Assembly: GCF_020166105.1 (NCBI RefSeq) | Contig: NZ_JAIUJY010000002.1 | Location: 62,001 to 126,000, forward strand | Source of the DNA: Blastococcus sp. LR1 | Lineage (GTDB): Bacteria > Actinomycetota > Actinomycetes > Mycobacteriales > Geodermatophilaceae | Reading direction: 5' to 3' | Length of the DNA: 64,000 bases | In this document: piece by piece, positions 7,770 to 17,356 of the stretch | Layout: each line of letters begins with the position of its first letter | Numbering within the stretch: position 1 is the stretch's first letter | Notes under the pieces: model-generated | Database searches by the model: none | What the model was told of the DNA's origin: nothing | Seen by the model: only the letters and a program-made list of their open reading frames with translations | Position numbers and translations under genes: made by a program

Positions 7770-10700
7770 GGCCGACCTGCCAGCAGGTCGGACAGCTCGG
7801 CGACCAGACCCGGCGGCGGCGTCCAGGTGAAGACGCCTGCCCCGGCAGGGGTGTCCGGGCCCGCCATGCCCCGGACGAAGAGGTAGAGCACCGGGCCGAT
7901 GTGCTGCTCGGGGTCGTACCCGGGCAGCCGCCAGCGCAGGTAGCGGTGCATGGCGACGCAGTACAGCAACGCCTGGAGCACGTAGTGGGTGCGCCGCATC
8001 TCCTCGGCCATCGCGTCGGCCCGGTAGTGCCAGGTGGTCAGCGGCTCGGTGCCGAGCCGGTTGGTCTTGTAGTCGACGACGGCGAACACCGGCCCCGGGA
8101 GCCGGAGCACGGCGTCGATGCTGCCGGTGAGGAAGCCGCGCAGCGCCTGCGGTTCCAGGGCTGCCATCAGGTCGGGATAGCCGGCCAGCGAACCGAGGTC
8201 GTGGCGGCGGAGCAGCGCAACGACGTCGGCCAGCGTCGCGTGCGGAACGGCGGCGTCGCCACCGGCCAGTGGCAGCTCGAAGTCGAGCTCGGCGAGCCGG
8301 TCGGCCGCCGCCACCTCGGCCAGCGAGATCCCGAGGTCGCCGAGCGGGGTGCTCAGCACCGGACGCAGCGCGTCGGCCAGCGCCTCCGCGGTCACCCCCG
8401 GCACCAGGTGCCGCGCCACCGCGTCGGCGCACCGCTCGTCCAGGTTCGCGGGGTCGAGGTCCTCGAGGACGTCGTGCACGAGCGTGCCGAAGGTCGCGCC
8501 TCCCGGGAGCTCGCTCAGCGGCGAGGGCAGCGCATCGGCGGCCGGCGCCTCGGGCACCGGGAGCTCCGCATCGCGCTCGTCGTCGGTGACCGGCTCGTCG
8601 GGCTCGCTGGCCAGGTGCTGCTCGTGCGCGGCGTCGTGGGCGCTGCGGGTGAGCGCGCTGTAGGAGGTGCGGCGCCAGTCGTCGTCGAGTTCGCGGGTGA
8701 ACCGGCCGACGGAGAGCTCCGGCGACGGCGGCACCGGCGGCTCCCACCGCGGCACCGGCCGGTTGGCGACCTCCGCGACCTCGATCGAGCCCTGCGACCG
8801 GGCCGCGAGCGCAGCGAGGGCTGCCTCGGCGTCGTCGTCACCGGGCGGCGGGATCCGTGCCGGGGGCTCGACCCCGGCCCCCGCGGCGCCGAATAGCAGC
8901 CGGTTCAGGGGCGCGGCGGCGGTGTTGCCGCTCGGTGCCCAGTGCGCGACCACCTGGCAGCGCGCCCGCGTCAGCGCGACGTAGAGCAGCCGGAGGTCCT
9001 CGCCGGACTCCTCCGCCTCGTGGCGGGCGCGCGCCTGCGCGTAGCCGGCTCCCCCGGGTCCGCCGACGTCGATCACCCGGCGGCCCTGGTCGTCGTGCAG
9101 CCGGAGCACCTGCGGGTTGTCGGGCACCCACCGGTCCCAGCCGAACGGCACGTAGACGACGGGGAACTCCAGCCCCTTGCTCACGTGCACGGTCATGACC
9201 TGCACCGCGGCGGCGTCGGACTCCAGCCGCCGGCTGCGCTCGTCGGCGCCCTCCACGGAAGCCTGCGCGATGCGCCGCCGCAGCCACTCCACGAGAGCGG
9301 TGAGACCGAGGGACTCTCGCTGCACGGCGGCGTGCAGCACCTGGCCGATGTGTCGGAGGTCGGTCAGCACCCGCTCGCCGTCCGGACGGGCGAGCACCCG
9401 GGCGGGCAGACCCTCCTCGGCGGTGAGCACCTCGAGGAAGGCGGCCACGCCGCGTTCGGCGAGCAGGTCGGCCCACCGGCGCAGCCGCGGGCCGAGCCGG
9501 TCGGCGAGCTCGTCACCGGCCGCGTCGAGGGTCTCCTCGTCGTGGCCGAGGAAGACCGAGAGCGCGGCCGAGCGCGCCCGGCCCGCCCGGTGCGGCTGCT
9601 CCAGGGCCTCCAGCAGCCGCAGCCACGACCTCGCGCTGGGGGTGGCGAAGACGCTGCCGCCACCGGCGAAGACCGCCGGCACCCCGGCGCGCCCGAGGGT
9701 CTCGCGCACCAGCTGCCCCTGGGCGTTGGTGCGCACGAGCACCGCGATGTCGCCCGGCTGCACCGGCCGCCCGTCGTACTCGGCGGGCCCGGACAGCAGG
9801 TCGACGACGTCGGCCGCCACGTCGCAGGCGACCGCGTCGCGCAGCCGGGCGACCGCCGGGAACCCTCGGAACACCCGGCCGTGGCCGGTCCGGCCCAGCC
9901 GCCGGAGCCGCAGCGGGGCACCCGCACCCGACAGCCGGGCGTCGGGGTGGGCCGCCTCGACGGAGCGCACGACGATGCGCTCGTGCCCGAGCGCGGCACC
10001 GCCGAACACCTGGTCCAGTGCGCCGAGCAGTGCGGCGTCGCTGCGCCAGTTGGTGCCCAGGGTCGCCTCGGTGGTCGCCTCCGCCGCCGCGGCGAGGTAG
10101 GTGGTCACGTCGCCGCCACGGAAGGCGTAGATCGCCTGCTTCGGGTCCCCGATCAGCACCAGGGTCGTGCGGTCGTGGAAGGCCCGGTCGAGGATCTCCC
10201 ACTGCACCGGGTCGGTGTCCTGGAACTCGTCGACCATGACCACCCGGTAGCGGCCAGAGATCCGCTCGCACGCGACAGCGCCGGCCGACGGGTCGGCCAG
10301 GGCGTCGCGGAGCAGCGACAGCCAGTCGTCGTAGTCGACCAGTCCGGCCAGCCGCTTGCGCCGCTCGACCTCGCCCCTGACCGCCTCCGCGGCGCGCCGC
10401 CGCCGTCCGGCGTCGCCGTCCCCGTCCACGGGCCACAGCTCCGCCTGCCGGTCGCTGCCCACGGCGCGCAGGCCCAGTTCGAGCAGCTCGGCGTGGGTGA
10501 GGAACGGCGGATCGGCGGCGCCGGCGAACACCCGCACGTAGAGGTCGTCGACGACCTCCCGCACGAGGTCGCTGATGTCCTCGACGAAGGTGGCGGTGGG
10601 GTCGGCGTCGGCCGCCATGCCCAGCCCGGCCAGCATCTGCGAGCAGAACGAGTGAGTGGTGGCGATCGTCGCCTCGTCGAAGCCGGCGAGCGCCCGCGCC

Positions 10701-11023
10701 AGCCGCTCCCGCCGCCGCTCCACCTCGTCGGGATCGGCGTCGGCCAGCAGCTGGAGCACCGGATCCCGGTCGTCCGCCCGGGCCGCCGCCGGGTCGCGCA
10801 GGCCGCGTTCGGCGGACACCAGCCGCTCCCGCACCCGGTCCCGCAGCTCGCGGGAGGCGGCGTTGCCGAAGGTGACCAGCATGATCTGCGAGAGGTCGGC
10901 CTTCCCCTCGGCCACGTAGCGAGCGGTGAGCGCGGCGATGGTGAACGTCTTCCCGGTGCCGGCGCTGGCCTCCAGGACCGTGGTTCCGGTGGGCAGGTCG
11001 CCGCAGACGTCGAAGGCCTTCAC
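7766..11023 (-). CDS. recB: Exodeoxyribonuclease V subunit RecB, helicase-nuclease
   Basis: About 1085 residues, slightly shorter than the E. coli protein. Walker A is EASAGTGKTFT at residues 19-29. The UvrD-type motifs include VVMVDEFQDTDPVQW, LIGDPKQAIYAFRGGD and LLYVALTRARCQVV. The C-terminal nuclease domain is present, with FGTLVHDVLED and the catalytic AVVDYKTNRLG. The start GTG at 11023 (VKAFDVCGDL) overlaps the recC stop as GTGA; an ATG at 11056 would add eleven residues that lie inside recC. It is the 3'-5' helicase and only nuclease of RecBCD. Confidence 0.94.
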   Translation of the reverse strand: MKAFDVCGDLPTGTTVLEASAGTGKTFTIAALTARYVAEGKADLSQIMLVTFGNAASRELRDRVRERLVSAERGLRDPAAARADDRDPVLQLLADADPDEVERRRERLARALAGFDEATIATTHSFCSQMLAGLGMAADADPTATFVEDISDLVREVVDDLYVRVFAGAADPPFLTHAELLELGLRAVGSDRQAELWPVDGDGDAGRRRRAAEAVRGEVERRKRLAGLVDYDDWLSLLRDALADPSAGAVACERISGRYRVVMVDEFQDTDPVQWEILDRAFHDRTTLVLIGDPKQAIYAFRGGDVTTYLAAAAEATTEATLGTNWRSDAALLGALDQVFGGAALGHERIVVRSVEAAHPDARLSGAGAPLRLRRLGRTGHGRVFRGFPAVARLRDAVACDVAADVVDLLSGPAEYDGRPVQPGDIAVLVRTNAQGQLVRETLGRAGVPAVFAGGGSVFATPSARSWLRLLEALEQPHRAGRARSAALSVFLGHDEETLDAAGDELADRLGPRLRRWADLLAERGVAAFLEVLTAEEGLPARVLARPDGERVLTDLRHIGQVLHAAVQRESLGLTALVEWLRRRIAQASVEGADERSRRLESDAAAVQVMTVHVSKGLEFPVVYVPFGWDRWVPDNPQVLRLHDDQGRRVIDVGGPGGAGYAQARARHEAEESGEDLRLLYVALTRARCQVVAHWAPSGNTAAAPLNRLLFGAAGAGVEPPARIPPPGDDDAEAALAALAARSQGSIEVAEVANRPVPRWEPPVPPSPELSVGRFTRELDDDWRRTSYSALTRSAHDAAHEQHLASEPDEPVTDDERDAELPVPEAPAADALPSPLSELPGGATFGTLVHDVLEDLDPANLDERCADAVARHLVPGVTAEALADALRPVLSTPLGDLGISLAEVAAADRLAELDFELPLAGGDAAVPHATLADVVALLRRHDLGSLAGYPDLMAALEPQALRGFLTGSIDAVLRLPGPVFAVVDYKTNRLGTEPLTTWHYRADAMAEEMRRTHYVLQALLYCVAMHRYLRWRLPGYDPEQHIGPVLYLFVRGMAGPDTPAGAGVFTWTPPPGLVAELSDLLAGRP

Positions 11024-14000
11024 GAGTACTGCTCCCCGTTCCGGACCGGCGCCCACAACCGGCAGGCCAGCGCGCCGAACCGGGTGGTCTCACCCGTCCA
11101 CTGCTCCCCGTCGCCCGGAGGCGCGGCCAGCAGCCCCTCGAACGGCGGCCGGTCACCCCAGGTGTGCTGGTGGGAGCGGTCCTCCCGCTCGCCGCCCGGG
11201 TCGCGGTTCCACTCCTTGCGGGCGGCGTCCAGCGCCTGCTCCGGGGAGTTCCCGCCCAGCCGCGACCCGGCGTAGGCCCACGAGGTCTTCACCGGCAGTG
11301 GCAGCGGCTCGCACATGCCGCGGTCGTAGAGGTCGAGCAGGTCGGCCAGCGCCGCCATCGGGTCGGCGGGGGCGGTCAGGGTGGAGGTCCGCGCGCGGCT
11401 GCCGCTCCGGCCCACGGTCACCGCCCGGCCGGTGCCCTCGGCGGCCGCGAGCGCGAGCGCGTGGACCCAGGCGCGGGCCCGGTGCTTGGCCGAGAGGCTG
11501 GAGTAGGTGACGCTCACGACCGCGCCGTCGCGCACGCCGTTGACGGTGCCGGAGAGCTCGCGGCCGCCCAGGTCGAGGCGCACGTCGACGGTGCGGGGGC
11601 TCGCCGCGACCAGCGGCCGGCCGACGGCGACGAGGGCGTCGACCCGTCCGCCGACCCGCTGCAGCACCTGCTCACCGAGGCCCTTCGGCGGCAGCGTGCC
11701 GCGCAGCCACTCCGCCCGCCGGGCCTCGTCGGGCGAGGCGCCCCGGAGCCCCGCGGCCAGCAGCCGCTCCCCCACGGCCCACTCCTGGAGCGGGTCGAGG
11801 GTCGCGGCGAGGGCGTCGTCCACCTCGTCGTCCTCGCCGGGCAGCGTGATCCGCAGACGCTGCCGGAGGTAGGCCCGGACGGGGTGCTCCACGAACCCGA
11901 CGAGATCGTCCAGCGCCACCGGACCGGTGCGGGGCGGCAGCGGCCGGCGCTCGGGCTCCGGGCTGCGCGGCCGCACCGACCGACGGGCACCGGCCAGGCT
12001 CACCGGGTCGAAGCTGGTCGGGGTCGCACCGGTGAAGCAGCGGACGTCGTAGGGCTGCAGCGGATGCCGGGTGACCGCATCGGACCGGGCCCCGGGCACC
12101 ATCGCGTCCAGCACGTCGAGCAGTTCTCCCAGGGGAACGGCGGGCGGACGCGCGGCACCGCTCACCGGGTCGGCCCCCGTGTAGAGGACGACCACCCGCT
12201 CCCCCGCGGCCATGAGCGCGTCGAGCAGGAGCTGCCGGTCCTCGCTGCGGACGTCGCGCTCCCCGACGCAGGGGTCGCGGGCCAGCACGTCGTCGCCGTC
12301 CATCCCGGCCGTCCGCGGGAAGACGCCGTCGTCCAGCCCGAGCAGCACGACCACGCGGTGCGGCACCGACCGCATCGGCACCAGGGTGCAGACGGTGAGG
12401 TTGCCGGTGCGGAAGTTGGCGCGGGTCGGCCGCCCGCGCAGCCGGTCGGCCAGCATGGCGCGCACGTCGGCCAGCCGGACCGGAGCGACGGCTCCCTCGC
12501 CCGCGCCGGCGAGCTCCCGCCGCGCCTGGGACAGCTGCCAGGCCTCGTCGGGCTCGGTCTCGGTGAGCGACTCCAGCGCGGCCGCCAGCGTCTCCACCCA
12601 GGCGCCGGCCGGACGTTCGCCGCTGAGATCGGTGACCACGTCGCTCAACCGGTCGAGGAACTCCGCCAGCCGTCCCGCCAGGTCGATGTCGCTGCTGTCG
12701 ACGTCGTCGAGAGGCAGCGCGCGGTCCAGCCACACCGGCTCGTCCTCCGACGTCGTGACCCCCAGCAGCACCCGGTCCAGGCCGGCCTGCCAGGTGTTCT
12801 GGGCGACGCCTTCCAGTCCGAAGGGCCGCCGGGTGACCGTGTCGATGCCCCACCGCACGCCGGACTGGGCGACCCAGCCCCGGATCCGCTCCAGCTCGTC
12901 GTCGTCGAACGCGAACCGGCGGCGCACCCCCGGGGTGGCAGCCAGGTCGAGCACCTGGCTGGCGGTGACCCGGCTCTGCGCGAGGTCGAGCAGCGCGGCG
13001 ACGGTGTCCAGCAGCGGGTTGGTCCGGCGCAGGCTCCGGTCTGCCAGCCGGACGCGCAGCGCACCGCCGGGGTGCGGCAGGTCGGATCCGAGCCCGAACG
13101 TGGCGGAGACGAGCGGCGCGAAGGTCTCGACGTCGGGGCACATGACCAGCACGTCGCGCGGCTCGAGCGTCGGGTCGTCCTCGAACAGGCGCAGGAGGAG
13201 CTCCCGCAGCACCTCCACCTGCCGGGCCGGCCCGTGGCAGGCGTGCACCTGCAGGCTGTCGTCGAGCTCCGCGGCGCCCGGGACGGCGTCGTCGCGCAGG
13301 TCGGCCTGCAGCCTGCCCAGCAGGGTGGCGGGACGATCGGCGTCGGCGTGGTGCTCGCCCTTGTGCGCGGGCAGGCGCACCTGCAGCTCGCGCACGTCGC
13401 GGGCGAGGCTGCGCAGCAGCGGGTGGCGCGGCAGCGTGGCGGTGTCGTCGGCGCGGCGCCGGCCGACGGACCGGCCCTCCAGCCGCTGCCACAGGACCGG
13501 ACTGGGGTGCGGCAGCCAGAGGTGGACGTGGCGGCGCGCGGCCAGGGCGTCGAGGACGGCGAGGCCGTCGGCGGTCAGCTGGGTCGGCCCGAAGACGCTG
13601 ATCCGCTCGGGCAGGTCGGAGAGCCCGGGGTCGGCGCGCAGGGCGGCGCAGTCGGCCTCCAGGCGCTCGGCCGGGCTCGCTCCGAGCCGGGCACGCAACC
13701 GGCGCCACAGCTCCGCCTGCCAGGCCAGGTCGGCCGGCAGCGGGGCGTCGCCGTCGGTGTCCCGCCCCGCGGCCCAGTCGCGCAGCATGTGCGGGCGGTG
13801 CGCCCCGTAGGAGCGGAACAGCCCGGCGAGGCGGGCAGCGGCGGCCCAGCGCCGGCCGCGGCGGTGGTCGTCCGCGCCGTGCCCCAGGTGCTGGGCCAGG
13901 ACGGCGCACCACGGTTCACCGAGCGAGGCGTCGATGACCTCGAGCAGCGGCCACACCGGATCGGTCCAGGGGTCGTCCGCCCCGTCAGAGCCGCGCGCCG

Positions 14001-14241
14001 CGGCGAGCGCCTCGCCGACCACGCGGCCCACCGGCGGGAACTCGACCCCGGAGCAGATCCCGTCACCGGCCGGGCCGGCCCCGAGCGCGGTCGAGAGGCG
14101 CTGGGCGAGCCACCGCTCCACACCCTTGGCCGGTACCGCGACGACCTCGGACGCGAAGGGGTCGGCCAGCGGCGTCGCCAGCACGGTCGCGAGACCGTCG
14201 GCGAGGCGCGCGGTCCGTTCGGCGCGGTGGACGTGCAGCAC
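11020..14241 (-). CDS. recC: Exodeoxyribonuclease V subunit RecC
   Basis: A 1073-residue RecC, the scaffold and Chi-recognition subunit of RecBCD. The N-terminus LHVHRAERTARLADGL leads into a degenerate helicase fold, with recognisable blocks such as LDDGVFPR, VVLYTGADPVSG and PLQPYDVRCF near residue 725. The C-terminal inactive nuclease-like domain is also present. First gene of the operon. Its start lies 42 nt upstream (with respect to transcription) of the corA stop at 14284, so it may be expressed with corA or from a promoter inside it. Confidence 0.92.
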   Translation of the reverse strand: MLHVHRAERTARLADGLATVLATPLADPFASEVVAVPAKGVERWLAQRLSTALGAGPAGDGICSGVEFPPVGRVVGEALAAARGSDGADDPWTDPVWPLLEVIDASLGEPWCAVLAQHLGHGADDHRRGRRWAAAARLAGLFRSYGAHRPHMLRDWAAGRDTDGDAPLPADLAWQAELWRRLRARLGASPAERLEADCAALRADPGLSDLPERISVFGPTQLTADGLAVLDALAARRHVHLWLPHPSPVLWQRLEGRSVGRRRADDTATLPRHPLLRSLARDVRELQVRLPAHKGEHHADADRPATLLGRLQADLRDDAVPGAAELDDSLQVHACHGPARQVEVLRELLLRLFEDDPTLEPRDVLVMCPDVETFAPLVSATFGLGSDLPHPGGALRVRLADRSLRRTNPLLDTVAALLDLAQSRVTASQVLDLAATPGVRRRFAFDDDELERIRGWVAQSGVRWGIDTVTRRPFGLEGVAQNTWQAGLDRVLLGVTTSEDEPVWLDRALPLDDVDSSDIDLAGRLAEFLDRLSDVVTDLSGERPAGAWVETLAAALESLTETEPDEAWQLSQARRELAGAGEGAVAPVRLADVRAMLADRLRGRPTRANFRTGNLTVCTLVPMRSVPHRVVVLLGLDDGVFPRTAGMDGDDVLARDPCVGERDVRSEDRQLLLDALMAAGERVVVLYTGADPVSGAARPPAVPLGELLDVLDAMVPGARSDAVTRHPLQPYDVRCFTGATPTSFDPVSLAGARRSVRPRSPEPERRPLPPRTGPVALDDLVGFVEHPVRAYLRQRLRITLPGEDDEVDDALAATLDPLQEWAVGERLLAAGLRGASPDEARRAEWLRGTLPPKGLGEQVLQRVGGRVDALVAVGRPLVAASPRTVDVRLDLGGRELSGTVNGVRDGAVVSVTYSSLSAKHRARAWVHALALAAAEGTGRAVTVGRSGSRARTSTLTAPADPMAALADLLDLYDRGMCEPLPLPVKTSWAYAGSRLGGNSPEQALDAARKEWNRDPGGEREDRSHQHTWGDRPPFEGLLAAPPGDGEQWTGETTRFGALACRLWAPVRNGEQYS

Positions 14242-14283
14242 CCGGTCTGTCTACCGGACCCCGCCGACAGAACCGCGCAGCCG

Positions 14284-15417
14284 TCAGATCCAGTCGCGGC
14301 GCTTGAAGACGACGTACAGCGTGAGACTGACGCCGAACATCAGCAGCAGGGCGAACGGATAGCCCCACCACTCGTCGAGCTCGGGCATGTGGTCGAAGTT
14401 CATGCCGTAGACGCCGCCGACGAGACTGGGCGCGAAGAGGATGGCCGCCCATGCGGAGATCTTCTTGACCTCCTCGCCCTGGGCGATGCTCGTCTCGGTC
14501 AGCTCGCGGATCTCCTCGTTCTGCCGCTGCGCCACCAGGGTCGCGTTGACGGTGAGGATGTCGCGCAGCTGCAGCCGGAAGCCCTCGACCCGCTCGGTCA
14601 CCTGGGCGACGTGGTCGGCGACGTCGCGCAGGTAGCTGCGCAGCTCCTCGTCCACGCCGTACTTGTCGAAGCCTGCGGTGATCGCGACGAGGATCCCGGT
14701 CAGCGGCTGCGCGGCCCGCTGGAACTCCAGGACCTCCTGCGACAGCTCGTAGATGCGCCGGGAGACCCCGGGGTCTCCCCCGAAGACCTGCGTCTCGATC
14801 TCGTCGATGTCGTTCGCCAGCCCGTCGACGACCGGCCGGTACCCGTCGACGACGGCGTCCAGCGTCGCGTAGAGCACCGCCTCGCTGCCCTTGGCCAGCA
14901 GCGCGGGCTCGCTCTCCAACCGACGGCGCACGCGCGAGAGGTCCGGCGACTCGCTGTGCCGGACGGTGATGGCGAAGTCCCGGCCGAGGAACAGGTGCAG
15001 CTCTCCGAACTCGACCTCCTCGGCCGCGTCCAGGTACCGGGCTGCCTTGAGGACGACGAACAGCGTCGATCCGTACCGCTCGAACTTCGGCCGCTGGTGG
15101 GCCTTGATCGCGTCCTCGACCGCCAGCTCGGGCAGGTCGAACAGCTCGGCCAGCGCGCCCAGCTCGCCGGCGTCCGGGCGGTAGAGCCCCAGCCACGCCA
15201 GCCGGCCCTCGCCCAGGCCGAGCTCCTCGCGGCTCTCCTCGGCGGAGTCGGGTGTGGCCACGCGGCGGCCGTCGGAGTAGACGGCGTTGTCGACCATGCG
15301 TGGCCGCGCAACGGGCTCGGCCGGCAGCGGCGTCCGGGGCGCGGCAGGCAGCTCGACCCGCGGACGGCGGGTGAGGGTGGACAGCGCGGACAACGGCGCG
15401 AGACGGCGCTCGGTCAT
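14284..15417 (-). CDS. corA: CorA-family magnesium/cobalt transporter
   Basis: A 377-residue 2-TM-GxN channel. The long N-terminal cytosolic domain is followed by two C-terminal helices joined by the signature YGMNFDHMPE, and the protein ends with the basic tail FKRRDWI. The ATG at 15417 has GGGAG a few bases upstream. The 75 nt before it follow a 19-codon proline-rich ORF with a perfect Shine-Dalgarno (15492-15551), which may be a leader peptide. It takes up Mg2+ through a homopentamer in the cytoplasmic membrane. Confidence 0.94.
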   Translation of the reverse strand: MTERRLAPLSALSTLTRRPRVELPAAPRTPLPAEPVARPRMVDNAVYSDGRRVATPDSAEESREELGLGEGRLAWLGLYRPDAGELGALAELFDLPELAVEDAIKAHQRPKFERYGSTLFVVLKAARYLDAAEEVEFGELHLFLGRDFAITVRHSESPDLSRVRRRLESEPALLAKGSEAVLYATLDAVVDGYRPVVDGLANDIDEIETQVFGGDPGVSRRIYELSQEVLEFQRAAQPLTGILVAITAGFDKYGVDEELRSYLRDVADHVAQVTERVEGFRLQLRDILTVNATLVAQRQNEEIRELTETSIAQGEEVKKISAWAAILFAPSLVGGVYGMNFDHMPELDEWWGYPFALLLMFGVSLTLYVVFKRRDWI

Positions 15418-15491
15418 GACGGACTCCCGGAACGGCGGGGACGGTGGTGGACACCGGAGCGGCCCCCACCCGCCGACGACTGCCGGAGCTG

Positions 15492-15551
15492 TTACGCGGG
15501 GAGGGCCTCGGGAGCGGTACTGGGAGGCTCGGTACGCGAGGTGCTGCGCAT
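15492..15551 (-). CDS. Candidate corA leader peptide (19 codons, Pro-rich)
   Basis: The ORF MRSTSRTEPPSTAPEALPA is preceded by AAGGAGG, a perfect Shine-Dalgarno, 7 nt before ATG. It lies between the SLC13 gene and corA on the same strand and ends 75 nt before corA. Acidic residues are interspersed with prolines (EPP, PE), as in MgtL, a leader that responds to Mg2+ through ribosome destabilisation. After the stop, GGCGGG and CCCGCC could form a hairpin before the corA ribosome site. The regulatory role is inference; the ORF and its SD are directly visible. Confidence 0.5.
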   Translation of the reverse strand: MRSTSRTEPPSTAPEALPA

Positions 15552-15649
15552 CGGTCGACCTCCTTCCGCTCCGGAGCCGTCGTCCGTCGAACGGCCGTCG
15601 TCCATGGTGTCACGCCGCCCGGGCGGCCGGACTCGCCCAGCCGGGTGAG

Positions 15650-17272
15650 TCAGCCCACCGAGCCGAGGACCACCTCGACCATCACCGGGAGCAGCAGCAC
15701 GATCAGCAGCGCGCCCAGGACGTCGAACGAGGCGCCCGACCGGATCATCTTCGTGATCGGCACGACGCCGGACCCGTAGGCGATCGCGTTCTGCGGCGTG
15801 GAGACCGGCAGCATGAACCCGAACGACGCCGCGAAGGTGGCCGCCAGCGCCGGCACGAACGGGTTGATTCCCGCCGCCATCGCCACCGGGATGATGATCG
15901 GGACGACGACCGCCGCCGAGGCGGTGTTCGACGTCGTCTCGCTGATGATGATCGCGAGGATGACCGCGAAGATCGTGATCGCGAAAGTGCTGGTCAGGCC
16001 GAGGGAGTCCGCCGAGGCCTGGCCGATCGTCTCGGCGAGGCCGGTGCTGGCCAGCAGCGAGCCGAAGATGATGCCGGTGCCGAACAGCAGGATCGTGCCC
16101 CAGTCGATGGTGGCGGCGTCGCTCCAGCGGAGCGTGAACTCGCGGCTCTTCCAGTCGGTCGGCAGCAGAAAGAGGAGCGAGGCGCCGAGGACGGCGATGA
16201 TGCCCTCGTCCATCCGGTCGCTGATGGTCGCGTAGAGGTCGGAGTCGGTGCCCGCGGTCAGCGCGATGATGCCGGGGAAGATCCAGCAGGCGACGGTGAC
16301 GGCGAAGGCGATCAGCGTGTTCTTCTCGGCACGGGAGAACTTCCCGAGCTCGGCCCGCTCCTTCTGCACGTACTCGCTGACGCCCTCGATGCGGCGGATC
16401 TCCGGCTTGTTCAGCAGCAGCAGGACGGCGGCCAGCGCGACGAACATCAGCAGGCAGATCGGCGCCGCCATGATCATCCAGTCGAGGAAGCCGATCCGCT
16501 CTCCCGTCGCCTCCTCGATCAGCCCGCGGCCGATCAGGTTGGGCGGCGTACCGACCGGCGTCAGCAGCCCGCCGACGCTGGCGCCGTAGGCGAGCATCAG
16601 CATGATGGCGACGCCGACCCGCAGCCGGAGCGGATCGAAATCGGGCTTCACCAGCTCCTTGTCCTGCAGGAGCTTGGCGATCACCGAGATGATGCCGAGC
16701 GCGGTGGGCAGCAGCATCGCGACGGTGGCGGTGTTGGAGACGAACGCCGAGAGCAGCGCGGTGATGGCGCCGAACGCGATCGCCACCCGGTAGGTCGAGG
16801 TGCCGACCCACTTCAGCGACAGCACGAACATCGCGAACCGCCGGGCCAGCCCGTGCTTGAGCATCGCCGCGGCCAGGATGAAGGCGCCGATGAAGGTGAA
16901 CACCGTCGTCGACCCGAACGGGGCCAGCGCGTCGTCGGCCGGCACCACGCCCAGGACGACGATCGCCGCGATGCCGATGAGGCCACCGATCGGGATCGGC
17001 ACGGGCTCGGTGATCCACAGGACGATGACGCCGAGCAGGATCGCCGCGAGCAGGTGCTGGTCGCGCGGCAGGTCGATCGGCAGCAGCGCGAAGACGATCG
17101 TCACCGCCGGGGCGAGGAACAGCCCGATGGTGCGGCGGCCCTTCTCGAACCGCTCCTCGGCCGGGCTCAGCTCCTGCTCGCCGAGGCTGCGGTAGGTCGC
17201 GCTACCGCGGAACGCGGCGTCGACGTCGGTCCGCTTGCCCTGCTGTCCTGGTGCCCGCTCCGTTGCGGTCAT
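15650..17272 (-). CDS. SLC13/DASS-family Na+/anion symporter
   Basis: A 540-residue membrane protein with about 11-12 helices. Both halves carry the DASS hallmark SNT: FVSNTATVAMLLP and SETTSNTASAAVVVP. TPVGTPPNLIGRGL and the C-terminal LPVSTPQNAIAYGSG are also typical. Such carriers take up dicarboxylates, citrate or sulfate with sodium, and sequence alone does not tell which. The first 45 residues are hydrophilic and cytosolic. The GCCGCCCGGGCGGC palindrome at 15614-15627, just past the stop, may terminate it. Confidence 0.88.
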   Translation of the reverse strand: MTATERAPGQQGKRTDVDAAFRGSATYRSLGEQELSPAEERFEKGRRTIGLFLAPAVTIVFALLPIDLPRDQHLLAAILLGVIVLWITEPVPIPIGGLIGIAAIVVLGVVPADDALAPFGSTTVFTFIGAFILAAAMLKHGLARRFAMFVLSLKWVGTSTYRVAIAFGAITALLSAFVSNTATVAMLLPTALGIISVIAKLLQDKELVKPDFDPLRLRVGVAIMLMLAYGASVGGLLTPVGTPPNLIGRGLIEEATGERIGFLDWMIMAAPICLLMFVALAAVLLLLNKPEIRRIEGVSEYVQKERAELGKFSRAEKNTLIAFAVTVACWIFPGIIALTAGTDSDLYATISDRMDEGIIAVLGASLLFLLPTDWKSREFTLRWSDAATIDWGTILLFGTGIIFGSLLASTGLAETIGQASADSLGLTSTFAITIFAVILAIIISETTSNTASAAVVVPIIIPVAMAAGINPFVPALAATFAASFGFMLPVSTPQNAIAYGSGVVPITKMIRSGASFDVLGALLIVLLLPVMVEVVLGSVG

Positions 17273-17356
17273 GGCGTCTCCCGGTGCTGAGTGGAAGGAC
17301 CCTACTGCCCCCCGCCACTCGCAGGCTCGTGTCGGGACCCTGCAGCAGGGCCGTTG

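Noticed and set aside
7770-8747. Upstream extension of recD
   Set aside because: This part is a shadow of recB in another frame; the GTG overlap at 7769 is the natural start.
11164-15648. A 1494-residue open frame antisense to recC and corA
   Set aside because: It mirrors the codons of recC and corA on the other strand, is Arg/Gly/Pro/His rich and has no domain. High GC produces such frames throughout, for example 50959-54948 and 1048-2631.
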